Assembly (NCBI RefSeq): GCF_002960425.1
Contig: NZ_POIZ01000020.1
Location: 1-52,377 of the forward strand
DNA from: Streptococcus suis
GTDB lineage: Bacteria; Bacillota; Bacilli; Lactobacillales; Streptococcaceae
DNA length: 52,377 nucleotides
Reading direction: 5' to 3'
Of this stretch, positions 1-8,732 are shown piece after piece. Below the pieces are notes generated by a model. The model made no database searches. It saw only the letters and a program-made list of their open reading frames with translations, and had not been told where the DNA came from. How positions within the stretch are numbered: position 1 is the first letter of the stretch; each line of letters opens with the position of its first letter. A program made the position numbers and the translations under genes.

Positions 1-20
1 CTTATAATACTTGATTTTCT

Positions 21-33
21 GGGGGGGGGGGGG
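21..33. repeat. 13-bp homopolymeric G tract
   Basis: Thirteen consecutive G residues lie 12 bp downstream of a TATAAT hexamer (3-8). Tracts this long are slippage-prone and rare in low-GC streptococcal DNA. No convincing ORF spans it within the window, because the upstream side is cut off. Confidence 0.9.
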
Positions 34-103
34 AAATAAATGTACAGGATGGATTTCATCCTAGTATAACTGTTTAGATTTTTGGACGGGGTAATTTTGT
101 CTT

Positions 104-299
104 ATACACCATGAAAATCAAAGCTATCTGAGAGATAGTTGAAGGTTGGAAATATAGCGAATATTGTTTGCATCTTTAATCTGACGATAGAGCTCGGTTG
201 CTTTCTTGGTTCAAGGTAACAGGAATGGCAAAAGACAAACCTCGCTTCTTATAGTTCGTATCAACATCTCAGCGTAGTGGTTGATTTTCGAAGAGTATT
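104..299 (+). repeat. BOX-like intergenic repeat
   Basis: The left end (tatacaccatgaaaatcaaa) resembles the boxA end of streptococcal BOX elements, and the right end (gttgattttcgaagagtatt) resembles the boxC end. The two ends are imperfect inverted repeats of each other. A second element with the same ends in the opposite orientation lies between arcB and arcC. The interior is not conserved between the two, so this is a degenerate family member. Confidence 0.7.
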
Positions 300-400
300 A
301 CTTCTACAAAAAGAAACAGTTAGGTTACTGGAAACCAAGCTTTCCTACTTTTCTTTAATCATTCTCCCCCCACCATATAGAAATTAAAGTTTGGTTTCTA

Positions 401-440
401 AAAACAGTGAATGTTTGATATATTCACTGTTTTCTTTTTC
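401..440 (+). terminator. Rho-independent terminator upstream of phoH
   Basis: Inverted repeat AACAGTGAAT / ATTCACTGTT with a short loop, followed by a T-rich run (TTTTCTTTTT). It presumably ends transcription of a gene left of the window. Confidence 0.75.
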
Positions 441-467
441 CTAGTAGCATAAGTTGGTAGAAAATTT

Positions 468-476
468 TGGTATAAT
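468..476 (+). promoter_or_regulatory. Putative phoH promoter (extended -10)
   Basis: TGGTATAAT forms an extended -10 element (TATAAT at 471-476), about 30 bp upstream of the phoH start. No strong -35 is visible. Confidence 0.55.
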
Positions 477-505
477 AATAGAAAAGCACCAAAGGAGAAT
501 TTTTT

Positions 506-1528
506 TTGCAAGAGCATTCGATTGATATTCATTTAAAACATCCAGATGATTTGTTTAGCCTTTTTGGGTCCAATGAGCGCCACTTACGGCTGATGGAGCA
601 AGAACTGGGCGTGGTCATCCATGCACGGACGGAAGTTGTGCAAGTCATCGGGCAGGAAGCACAAGTAGAACAGGCTCGCCTGGTTATTCAATCTCTCTTG
701 GTCTTGGTCAATCGGGGCCTGGTCATCAATACGCCAGATGTGGTCACGGCTATTTCCATGGTCAAAAATGATGAGATTGAGAAATTCGTTGCCCTCTATG
801 AAGAAGAGATTATCAAGGACAACTACGGAAAACCTATTCGCGTAAAGAACCTTGGTCAAAAACTCTATGTGGACAGCGTAAAGCGTCATGACATCGTGTT
901 TGGAATTGGACCAGCTGGTACAGGGAAGACCTTCTTGGCGGTTACTCTTGCGGTAACAGCCCTCAAGCGTGGACAGGTCAAGCGGATTGTCCTGACACGT
1001 CCTGCGGTCGAGGCAGGCGAAAGTTTAGGCTTTTTGCCAGGAGACTTGAAAGAAAAAGTAGACCCCTATTTGCGTCCTGTCTATGATGCCCTCTACCAGA
1101 TTTTGGGCAAGGAGCAGACCACGCGCCTGATGGAGCGGGAAATCATCGAGATTGCACCCCTGGCCTATATGCGTGGTCGGACCTTGGAAGACGCCTTTGT
1201 CATCTTGGATGAGGCGCAAAATACCACCATTATGCAGATGAAGATGTTCCTGACCCGTCTTGGCTTTAATTCCAAGATGATTGTCAATGGGGACATTAGC
1301 CAGATTGACCTGCCGCGCAAGGTCAAATCAGGTTTGATTGATGCGACAGAGAAGCTGAGTAGCATTCCACAGATTGATTTCGTGCATTTTTCGGCCAAGG
1401 ATGTGGTTCGCCACCCAGTCGTTGCCCAGATTATCAATGCCTACGAGCAGGAGGCTCTGGCAGCTGATAGCCGAGCAAGTTTTGAGACGATTGGGGAGCT
1501 GAAGAAAGAGCAAGATGCGGAGGAGTAA
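506..1528 (+). CDS. phoH: PhoH-like ATPase
   Basis: A 340-residue PhoH/PhoL-family P-loop ATPase. The N-terminal third (about residues 20-70) looks like a KH-type nucleic-acid-binding segment. The ATPase domain shows Walker A GPAGTGKT (about residues 135-142) and Walker B VILDEAQN. PhoH-family proteins are linked to RNA metabolism and, in many bacteria, to rRNA maturation with YbeY. The start is TTG at 506, chosen because AAAGGAG lies just upstream and no better start exists. The gene stands alone behind its own extended -10 promoter and after a terminator, so it is probably monocistronic or read through into the next gene. Length and motifs are typical of the family. Confidence 0.93.
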   Translation: MQEHSIDIHLKHPDDLFSLFGSNERHLRLMEQELGVVIHARTEVVQVIGQEAQVEQARLVIQSLLVLVNRGLVINTPDVVTAISMVKNDEIEKFVALYEEEIIKDNYGKPIRVKNLGQKLYVDSVKRHDIVFGIGPAGTGKTFLAVTLAVTALKRGQVKRIVLTRPAVEAGESLGFLPGDLKEKVDPYLRPVYDALYQILGKEQTTRLMEREIIEIAPLAYMRGRTLEDAFVILDEAQNTTIMQMKMFLTRLGFNSKMIVNGDISQIDLPRKVKSGLIDATEKLSSIPQIDFVHFSAKDVVRHPVVAQIINAYEQEALAADSRASFETIGELKKEQDAEE

Positions 1529-1588
1529 TTCTTTTCTGCTTCTTTGCCTGTCGAAATAGTTTGTAGAAAACAAGTGAGGGAGTGACGC

Positions 1589-3604
1589 GTGATAAAACAA
1601 GGTCTACTTAGATTGGTTTTACTTGGTTTTGTCTGTCTCTTAGCTGCCTGTGGTGGTCAGAAAATAGGAGATGACCAAACACAAGTTGAAAAAGCAGAAC
1701 CGACTATTCAAACTAATTTTTATCAAGCTATAAATAGGGACTGGTTAAATGGTGGCTGGTTATCAAGTAGTACACCATTCTACAATGAGTTTACAAGATT
1801 GCAAATGGAAGTAGATGAGCAATTAAAATCGGATTTTGACAAAATGGTAGCTGGTCAGCTAGAGCCTCAGTCTGAGGATTTAGTAGAATTTATCAAGTTG
1901 TATCAGCAGGGTCTTGATTTTACCAAAAGGGAAGAAGATGGTGTCAGAGTAGCTAGAATGATACTGGATGAAATGATGGGAATTGCTTCGTTTTCTGAGC
2001 TGAAATCGCTAAGTCAAGATTGGATTCGTAACGACTATCCATTGCCCTATGGTCTTGATGTGATTGCGAATCCACGAAATACATCTGAAAGAATGTTGAT
2101 CTTACTACCACCTCAGACGATTCTACCAGATAAGTCCTACTATGAAGACAGGACTGTTCGTGAGAAACTCATGGATTCATACCGTATATCTGCGAGACAT
2201 ATTTTGGAAAAATGTGGCTACTCAGACGAGGAGGCCATTGCTTTGGTTGAAGGAGCCATTACTTTTGACAATCAGCTCGTTGATACTCTACCAGCTAGTG
2301 AGAATGTGCATAGTGATTGGGGACCTGTGAACGCAGAAGAACTTAGAACATTCTCAGAGGTCAAAAACTACTCACCAACTTTATCAATTGGAGAACAATT
2401 AGTAGGATTGGTGGGCTTGGAACCGGAGGAAGTTTATGTTTCTAATCCAAGCTATTTTGAACAATTATCCCAATTTATCAAGGAAGAAAATTTTTCAGAA
2501 TATCGGTCATGGGCTTTAGTTAGTCAAGCAATGAAGTTAGCCCCCTATTTGACTGGGGAAATCATGCAGACAGCAGGGAGATTTCATGCAGAAGTCCAAG
2601 GATTTTCAGCCTCCTATCCGAATGATTACATGACTTATCTGGATGTGACTGGAATTTTCAAGGAAAGTTTGGGTGTTTATTATGGTCGTAACTATGCCGA
2701 TGAAACGGACTTACTTGCCATTCAGGAAATGGCTAAGGCAATCTCTAGGACCTATCAGGAAAGGATTATAGCCAATGATTGGCTCAGTCAAACCACCAAG
2801 CAAGCTGCAATAAAAAAATTAGAAAATATCACTTATCATATCGGCTATCCAAGGGAGTTGACCGACTGGACCAAGTCATTAAAGATTCGTGAAGACTTGT
2901 CTTATATTGAAAATATTTTGGCAATTACGATTCAAGCTAGAACAGGAGTTTTCGAGCGTTATAGTCAGCCAATAGATAGACAAACTTGGGCTAGCAATGT
3001 ATCGGCAAGTGAAGTAACAGCAGCCTACGCTCCTAGTCAGAATGCTATTTATATTCCGGCGGCTATTTTACAAGCTCCTTATTATGACAAAAATCAATCT
3101 GTAGCCGAGAATTATGGCGGGATTGGCAAAATTATTGCTCATGAGTTTATTCATGCTTTTGATGCCACAGGAGCAAATTTTGATGAGACTGGTAGTCTAA
3201 AAGACTGGTGGACAGAGCAAGATAGACTAGCATTTGAAGAAAAAAATAAAGCCCTAGTAGACTTGTTTGATGGTCTAGAAGTCTATGGTGGTAGAGTAGA
3301 TGGTCACCTAACCTTGTCTGAAAATCTTGCGGATTTGGGAGGAATACAGATTGCTTTGGCTACGCTCAAAAAAGAAGAACCGTCAGCTAACCTAAAAGAA
3401 TTTTTTGAGAATTATGCCCGTAGCCGTCGAGAAATGGTTGCGGTTGATTATGGCCGTTATCAACTTCAGGTAGATACACATTCTCCAGAGGAGTTTCGGG
3501 TCAATATTCAGTTGCAGCAGATGGATGATTTTTATGAAGTCTACACTATTCAAAAGGGAGACCCCATGTATAGGGCACCCGAAGAGAGAATGGTTATTTG
3601 GTAA
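1589..3604 (+). CDS. M13-family (neprilysin-like) zinc metallopeptidase, lipoprotein
   Basis: A 671-residue secreted endopeptidase of the M13/PepO family. The zinc site HEFIH is at about residues 518-522 with the third ligand in ENLADLGG (Glu about 578). The C-terminus carries the family-typical APEERMVIW end. A signal peptide with lipobox LAAC (Cys21) predicts attachment to the outer face of the membrane. The start is GTG 1589, preceded by GTGAGGGAGTG. M13 peptidases cleave short oligopeptides, and streptococcal PepO homologues also bind host proteins, but the role here is inferred. The ORF is complete and family-sized. Confidence 0.9.
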   Translation: MIKQGLLRLVLLGFVCLLAACGGQKIGDDQTQVEKAEPTIQTNFYQAINRDWLNGGWLSSSTPFYNEFTRLQMEVDEQLKSDFDKMVAGQLEPQSEDLVEFIKLYQQGLDFTKREEDGVRVARMILDEMMGIASFSELKSLSQDWIRNDYPLPYGLDVIANPRNTSERMLILLPPQTILPDKSYYEDRTVREKLMDSYRISARHILEKCGYSDEEAIALVEGAITFDNQLVDTLPASENVHSDWGPVNAEELRTFSEVKNYSPTLSIGEQLVGLVGLEPEEVYVSNPSYFEQLSQFIKEENFSEYRSWALVSQAMKLAPYLTGEIMQTAGRFHAEVQGFSASYPNDYMTYLDVTGIFKESLGVYYGRNYADETDLLAIQEMAKAISRTYQERIIANDWLSQTTKQAAIKKLENITYHIGYPRELTDWTKSLKIREDLSYIENILAITIQARTGVFERYSQPIDRQTWASNVSASEVTAAYAPSQNAIYIPAAILQAPYYDKNQSVAENYGGIGKIIAHEFIHAFDATGANFDETGSLKDWWTEQDRLAFEEKNKALVDLFDGLEVYGGRVDGHLTLSENLADLGGIQIALATLKKEEPSANLKEFFENYARSRREMVAVDYGRYQLQVDTHSPEEFRVNIQLQQMDDFYEVYTIQKGDPMYRAPEERMVIW

Positions 3605-3672
3605 AGGAAAGGTAGCAATCTATGATGGGCTTACCTATTCCAAAATGAATGTTGATACTGCAGGATGATTTT

Positions 3673-4179
3673 ATGATAATTTCCAATTTATCCAGGCGCT
3701 TTCAAGTGCGAAAGTTAACAGATGCCGACTTGGAGCAGGTATTGGCCCTCTACCAGACCAATCCCCTCTATTTTGAACATTTTCCGCCCCTACCTAGTCT
3801 GGAAAGTTTGGCCAATGACCTTGTCGATTGTCCACCAGGTAAGGATCTATCAGATAAGTATTTTCTAGGATTTTGGGACAAAGAGCGATTAGTTGCCATC
3901 TTAGACCTAATTGACGGTTATCCGACAGAAGATAGCTGCTATATCGGACTTTTTATGGTAGATGCTCATTTTTCTGGACAAGGTCTTGGTACAAGTATCA
4001 TTGCGGAGCTTCTGCCCCAGTTAGCAACCCGCTTCAAAAAGGTGCGTCTTGGCTATGTAGAAAGCAATCCTCAGTCCAGTCATTTTTGGTCCAAGGTCGG
4101 ATTTTGTCCAACAGGCGAGGTCAAAGAGTTGGCTGGAAAAATGATTGTCATAGCTGAATTTGCATTGGATGAATCATAA
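3673..4179 (+). CDS. GNAT-family N-acetyltransferase
   Basis: About 168 residues. The fold follows the GNAT plan: an N-terminal strand (FQVRKLTDAD), a central YIGLFMVDAHFSGQGLG segment carrying the acetyl-CoA pyrophosphate-binding Q/GxGxG-type loop, and a late YVESNPQSSHFWSKVGF motif typical of acetyltransferases. The acceptor substrate cannot be read from sequence. An upstream in-frame ATG at 3649 exists, but 3673 is preferred because AGGA precedes it at good spacing and the domain begins directly after it. It ends just before a terminator shared with the convergent MBL gene. Confidence 0.85.
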   Translation: MIISNLSRRFQVRKLTDADLEQVLALYQTNPLYFEHFPPLPSLESLANDLVDCPPGKDLSDKYFLGFWDKERLVAILDLIDGYPTEDSCYIGLFMVDAHFSGQGLGTSIIAELLPQLATRFKKVRLGYVESNPQSSHFWSKVGFCPTGEVKELAGKMIVIAEFALDES

Positions 4180-4185
4180 TAAAAA

Positions 4186-4222
4186 ACTGCCTGGTTCAAT
4201 CAGAACTGGGCAGTACTTCTTT
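4186..4222. terminator. Bidirectional terminator
   Basis: Hairpin ACTGCC-GGTTC / GAAC-GGGCAGT, with A-rich sequence on the left and CTTCTTTT on the right, between two convergent genes. It can serve both strands. Confidence 0.8.
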
Positions 4223-4860
4223 TACATTCTAAAAAATGGATTGAAATTTTTCTCGTGTCCAACGCTGGTATTTTGACCATGACCTGGATGGACAGTGTAG
4301 TGGTTTGGCAGGGTAAAAATGTGTTCTCTGATACCCGCAATCAAGTCGTCAAAATTGCTGGTAGGCAGGTCTGTACGCCCAATCGTTTCACGGAAAAGAG
4401 CATCACCTGTAATGACCGCTTCAGCTTCTGGGAAGATAAAGGATACACCGCCGATAGAGTGGCCAGGTGTTGGCACAACCTTGAAATGAAAACCGTCAAA
4501 CTGATAGTCTTCTTGGTATTGGAAGATTTTTTCAGCTGGTCGGCAGACCACATTGTCCATATCATCGTGACGAGGCAGACCTGATAGATTCATCTCTGGC
4601 TTGTAGAGCCAGCTAGCCTCGCTTTCAGCCACATAGACAGGCGGGAAATTGTAGGTCTCACGCAGGATGTCCAAACTCATAATATGGTCATAGTGGGTAT
4701 GGGTCAAGAGAATCGCTGAAATCGGTTTGCCAATTTTTTCAATCATAGCTTGGATTTTGGTCCAGTCACTTCCTGGGTCAACGACAAGCAGGTGGCTATC
4801 GTTTTCAATGTAGTAGGTATTTTGAAAGGCAACAGGGTTGACAGATTTGTGGATAAACAT
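4222..4860 (-). CDS. MBL-fold metallo-hydrolase (glyoxalase II-like)
   Basis: A 212-residue metallo-beta-lactamase-fold hydrolase. The dinuclear metal motif THTHYDH is clear, followed by PTPGHSIGG, an ITGDALF aspartate motif and a C-terminal VHPGHG histidine. This is the layout of glyoxalase II-like thioester hydrolases, but the physiological substrate is unknown. The start is the ATG at 4860, because GTGAGGAG sits 7 nt upstream. A longer in-frame GTG at 4875 overlaps that ribosome binding site and is unlikely to be used. The gene is divergent from dinG. Confidence 0.87.
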   Translation of the reverse strand: MFIHKSVNPVAFQNTYYIENDSHLLVVDPGSDWTKIQAMIEKIGKPISAILLTHTHYDHIMSLDILRETYNFPPVYVAESEASWLYKPEMNLSGLPRHDDMDNVVCRPAEKIFQYQEDYQFDGFHFKVVPTPGHSIGGVSFIFPEAEAVITGDALFRETIGRTDLPTSNFDDLIAGIREHIFTLPNHYTVHPGHGQNTSVGHEKNFNPFFRM

Positions 4861-4961
4861 GGTATTTCTCCTCACAGAAACAGTTTTTATATTAGTAGTC
4901 TAACAAAAAAATCCAGTGAATTCATGGATTTTGTTTGAGGCTTTTTCAGTGGGAGCGAATG

Positions 4962-4970
4962 TGCTATAAT
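4962..4970 (+). promoter_or_regulatory. dinG promoter, extended -10
   Basis: TGCTATAAT, with TATAAT at 4965-4970, ends 7 nt before the preferred dinG ATG (4978). The expected transcription start is about 4977. Confidence 0.55.
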
Positions 4971-4977
4971 GAACAGT

Positions 4978-7437
4978 ATGAAAGACACAAGAACAAGCAA
5001 TCGGTATGCCGTTGTGGATTTGGAAGCAACTGGTACAGGTGCCGATGCAAAAATCATTCAAATTGGGATTGTTCTGGTTGAAAACGGAGAAATCATTGAC
5101 AGTTACGCAACAGACATCAATCCCTATGAACCACTTGATGACCATATTAAGAATCTGACAGGTATCACAGACAAGCAGTTGGAGCAAGCGCCTGACTTTG
5201 GTCAGGTCGCAAGTACCATTTACGACATGATTGGAGATGCTATTTTCGTCGCCCATAATGTCAAGTTTGATGCCAATCTCTTGGCGGAAGCTCTCTTTTT
5301 TGAAGGCTTTGAATTGCTGACTCCGCGCGTGGATACTGTGGAATTAGCACAGCTATTTTTCCCGACTTTTGAAAAATACAGCTTGGGAAATCTAGCAGAG
5401 CATTTAGACTTGGGCTTAGACCAGGCCCACACAGCTATTTCGGACGCCATGGCAACGGCTCGTCTCCTTATCAAAATCCAAGAGAAAATCAAGTCCCTGC
5501 CTCTGTCGCTTGTAGAAAACCTGCAAGAGCTAGCGGACAATCTACTCTTTGAATCCCGTCTAGTTATTGATGAGCTGGTGCCCTATCTATCTGAAACCTT
5601 GTCGACCAGTCTGGAAAGTATTCATGGATTGGTCTTGAAAAAGCCAGTAAAAGACCAGCCAGCCTACCATTTATCGGAAGATTTTGTGACAAATCTTGCC
5701 CTACTCGGTCTGCACGAACGCAAAAAACAAACAGCCTTCGCTCATGTGGTCGAAAAACGCTTGGCAGAAGCAGAAAAAGTGCATTTTATACAGGCACAGG
5801 CAGGCTTGGGCAAGACCTACGGTTATCTACTACCCCTGCTTGCCAAGTCGGACCAGCCCCTCTTGGTGACGGTACCGACCAAGCTCCTTCAAGAGCAAAT
5901 TATGGACAAAGAGGGAAGCAAACTGCGAGAGATTTTCCATATTTCCATGGCTTCCCTCAAGTCGCCCAAGCATTTTATCAAATTGGATAAGTATTGGAAA
6001 ACTCTGCAAAGACAGGATGACAATCGCCTAGTCAATCAATTCAAGATGCAGATCCTTGTCTGGCTGACAGAAACTCAAACAGGCGATTTGGACGAACTCA
6101 AGCAGAAACAACGCTATCAAGCCTATTTTGATGAGATTGCCCATGATGGCCATTTGGAGCCAGAAAGTCTTTTCTGGGGCTGGGATTTTTGGCAACGTTT
6201 GAACCAGCAAGCCTTATCCAGCAAGTTGCTCATCACCAACCATGCCTATTTCCTTAGTCATCTCAAGGACCAAGATCCACTGATGGACAATCGCTTGGTG
6301 GTCATCGACGAGGCCCAGAAATTTCTCTTGGCTGCTGAAAATCTCGCGACGGATTCTCAAGATTTGACTGCTCTCTTACAGGTATTGCAGATTAAAAAAG
6401 ATAGGGCCGATAAACTCCTAGACCAACGCCTCTATGAATCCTGCCAGTTTGAGCTTAACCACCTCTTGACCCGTTTTCGCCAGCATGGGCAGCGGGAAGT
6501 TCAAAAGGTTGAGCTTCATCAACTTGCTCAGAACCTGGTGGAGCTTGGAGATATTGATTTGAGCGACTTGCATGAGCTCATAGACTATTACGACACCTTT
6601 TGGTTGGAGGAGAAGAATTTTGAGGACAAGCGGACTGCTTATTTGCGGGGCGCCAAGGACAGCCTCATGAATGTGACCAACTACCTGCCAGACACCAAGA
6701 TTTTCTGCATCAGCGCTACCTTGACCATCAGTAAAAAAGTCAATCTAGCGGATTTGCTGGGCTTTGAGCAGGTCACCATGGACTTGCTTCCCACGCAAGC
6801 AGTGCCCAACCAGCAGCTACTCTTTCCGACCCTCCTCCCTGATATCCTCGCTTGGACCAAGGAGGAGCACGCTGCCTATTTGGCTACCACTTTAGGAGAA
6901 ATAGCAGAGCTGGGACGACCGATTTTGGTCTTGTTCACATCGATTTCTCTGCTCTTGCAGGTGTCGGATTTCTTAGAAGACAGTAATATTTCCCACCTGG
7001 CCCAACACAAGCATGGACAGGAAATAACTCTCAAACGCAAATTTGAACGGGGTGAATGCCAGATTTTACTGGGCACAGGTGTCTTCTGGGAGGGAGTTGA
7101 CTTTGCCAGTCATGACCAACTGATTCAGGTCATTACAAGACTGCCCTTCGACAATCCCAAGGACCGTTTTGTCCAGAAAATCAATCACCATCTACGTAAG
7201 GAAGGGAAGAATCCATTTTACGATTACAGCCTGCCTATGATGATGATTAAGTTGCGTCAAGCCATTGGTCGAACCAATCGGCACGACAACCAAGATTCTC
7301 TAGTTTTGGTATTAGATTCTCGCATCCATACCAAACGCTATGGACAGCAAGTCCTCTCCTTCTTTGAGAAAGATTATCAAGTATTGCAGCCTAGCGAAAG
7401 GGATATGGTAGCAATCGTACAGGAATTTTTTGAATAG
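4978..7437 (+). CDS. dinG: DnaQ-like exonuclease / DinG-family helicase fusion
   Basis: About 819 residues, the Gram-positive DinG type. An N-terminal DEDDh 3'-5' exonuclease domain has VDLEATG, HNVKFDANLL and HTAISDAMATA motifs. It is followed by an XPD/DinG-like superfamily 2 helicase with Walker A AGLGKT, the DEAH-like box VVIDEAQ, the SATL motif and a late QAIGRTNR arginine-finger motif. The Fe-S cysteine cluster of E. coli DinG is not evident, as expected for this subgroup. The role is likely DNA repair or resolution of unusual nucleic acid structures. An in-frame ATG at 4969 overlaps the TATAAT box and would lie upstream of the predicted transcription start, so 4978 is chosen. Confidence 0.9.
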   Translation: MKDTRTSNRYAVVDLEATGTGADAKIIQIGIVLVENGEIIDSYATDINPYEPLDDHIKNLTGITDKQLEQAPDFGQVASTIYDMIGDAIFVAHNVKFDANLLAEALFFEGFELLTPRVDTVELAQLFFPTFEKYSLGNLAEHLDLGLDQAHTAISDAMATARLLIKIQEKIKSLPLSLVENLQELADNLLFESRLVIDELVPYLSETLSTSLESIHGLVLKKPVKDQPAYHLSEDFVTNLALLGLHERKKQTAFAHVVEKRLAEAEKVHFIQAQAGLGKTYGYLLPLLAKSDQPLLVTVPTKLLQEQIMDKEGSKLREIFHISMASLKSPKHFIKLDKYWKTLQRQDDNRLVNQFKMQILVWLTETQTGDLDELKQKQRYQAYFDEIAHDGHLEPESLFWGWDFWQRLNQQALSSKLLITNHAYFLSHLKDQDPLMDNRLVVIDEAQKFLLAAENLATDSQDLTALLQVLQIKKDRADKLLDQRLYESCQFELNHLLTRFRQHGQREVQKVELHQLAQNLVELGDIDLSDLHELIDYYDTFWLEEKNFEDKRTAYLRGAKDSLMNVTNYLPDTKIFCISATLTISKKVNLADLLGFEQVTMDLLPTQAVPNQQLLFPTLLPDILAWTKEEHAAYLATTLGEIAELGRPILVLFTSISLLLQVSDFLEDSNISHLAQHKHGQEITLKRKFERGECQILLGTGVFWEGVDFASHDQLIQVITRLPFDNPKDRFVQKINHHLRKEGKNPFYDYSLPMMMIKLRQAIGRTNRHDNQDSLVLVLDSRIHTKRYGQQVLSFFEKDYQVLQPSERDMVAIVQEFFE

Positions 7438-7439
7438 AT

Positions 7440-7470
7440 TAAAGGGAGGCGGCAAGTCCTCCTTTTAGTT
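7440..7470 (+). terminator. dinG terminator
   Basis: Hairpin AAAGGGAGG / TCCTCCTTTT directly after the stop codon, with a T-rich 3' flank. Confidence 0.75.
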
Positions 7471-7550
7471 TTGAGTATAAGCTTACTTATTTCTAGGAAT
7501 TTTCCCTCATTCTCTGCTGAATAACATTGATTTTCTTTATACCTAAAATA

Positions 7551-7559
7551 TGGTATAAT
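7551..7559 (+). promoter_or_regulatory. proBA promoter, extended -10
   Basis: TGGTATAAT, with TATAAT at 7554-7559, lies 32 bp upstream of proB. The nearest TTGATT (7527-7532) is too far for a standard spacer, so the extended -10 is the main evidence. Confidence 0.5.
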
Positions 7560-7591
7560 TTTCCAAATATTAGTTTTTGTGAGAAGAGATT

Positions 7592-8668
7592 ATGACAGAA
7601 AAAACAATCGTATTTAAGGTGGGCACCAGCTCTCTAACCCAAGAAAATGGCAGTCTGGACCGGATTAAGATTGCTCGGATTACCAATCAGTTGGCTCAGT
7701 TGCACCAGAAGGGCTACCAGATTGTGCTGGTGACTTCGGGGTCCATTGCTGCTGGTTTTCGGAGATTAGGATTTGACAAGCGGCCGACCAAGATTGCGGA
7801 GAAGCAGGCATCTGCGGCTGTTGGTCAGGGACTCTTGATTGAGGAATATACGCAGAATCTGATGAAAGACGGCATCGTATCGGCTCAGATTTTGCTGACC
7901 CAGGATGATTTTGCGGATGCCAGACGTTATCAGAATGCTTCTCAGGCCTTGCAGGTCTTGCTCAAGCAGCGGGCCATTCCCATTATCAACGAAAATGATA
8001 CCATTGCCATTGAGGAAATTAAGGTGGGAGACAACGATACCCTGTCCGCCCAGGTGGCTTCTCTCTTGAAAGCAGACCTCTTGGTGCTTTTGACGGATGT
8101 GGACGGGCTTTACACGGCCAATCCCAACAGCGATCCGACTGCCCAGCATTTGCCTGAAATTAAGGAAATTACGGAAGATTTGTTTGCCATGGCAGCAGGA
8201 GCAGGCTCGTCCAACGGAACGGGTGGCATGACCACCAAATTGCAGGCGGCACAGATTGCGACCAAGTCAGGCGTGCCCGTCTTTATCTGCTCTTCAAAAG
8301 AGGACACTGCTCTCTTACAGGCAGTTACCCAAGCCAACCGTGGCACTCTCTTTTTAGCAGATGACCATGCCATGAACCAGCGCAAGCAGTGGATGGCCTT
8401 CTACGCTCGGACAGATGCAGCGGTTGAAGTGGATGCTGGTGCGGTTGAGGCCATGTTGCACCAAGGCCGCAGTTTGTTAGCTGCCGGTGTCAAAGCCCTT
8501 GAAGGCGACTTTGAAGTGGGGCAGGTCGTGGAAGTTTATAGTCAGGCAGACCACCGTTTGATTGGTAAAGGGCGGGTCAAACTGTCCTCCAAGGACTTGC
8601 AGGACCAGTTGGCACATGGCAGAGCGGAGGGCGTGCTTATTCACCGCAACGATTGGGTGAGCTTATAG
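7592..8668 (+). CDS. proB: Glutamate 5-kinase
   Basis: First step of proline synthesis: ATP-dependent phosphorylation of L-glutamate in the cytoplasm. The 358-residue protein has the amino-acid kinase domain ([36 protein letters not shown]) followed by a C-terminal PUA domain (about 270-355), which is involved in feedback control in the family. The start is ATG 7592, with GAGAAGAG just upstream. It is first in a proB-proA-proC cluster. Its stop codon lies inside an inverted repeat that fills the gap to proA. Confidence 0.96.
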   Translation: MTEKTIVFKVGTSSLTQENGSLDRIKIARITNQLAQLHQKGYQIVLVTSGSIAAGFRRLGFDKRPTKIAEKQASAAVGQGLLIEEYTQNLMKDGIVSAQILLTQDDFADARRYQNASQALQVLLKQRAIPIINENDTIAIEEIKVGDNDTLSAQVASLLKADLLVLLTDVDGLYTANPNSDPTAQHLPEIKEITEDLFAMAAGAGSSNGTGGMTTKLQAAQIATKSGVPVFICSSKEDTALLQAVTQANRGTLFLADDHAMNQRKQWMAFYARTDAAVEVDAGAVEAMLHQGRSLLAAGVKALEGDFEVGQVVEVYSQADHRLIGKGRVKLSSKDLQDQLAHGRAEGVLIHRNDWVSL

Positions 8669-8716
8669 TCGTTCAGTTTGTCTTGATTATGTTGACGAAC
8701 GAGCAAACTGAAAGAC
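8668..8716. repeat. Short inverted repeat between proB and proA, possible MITE derivative
   Basis: The ends GTCGTTCAGTTTG and CAAACTGAAAGAC form an almost perfect 12-bp stem around a 23-bp centre. The outer bases (TATAGTC-N-TTYAGTTT) match the termini of the 98-bp MITE found at 10806 and 45031. It is probably a shortened or related element. Confidence 0.6.
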
Positions 8717-8732
8717 TAAATAGGAGAAATAT

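Noticed and set aside
4861..4875. GTG start for the MBL hydrolase
   Set aside because: It overlaps the Shine-Dalgarno sequence of the ATG at 4860.
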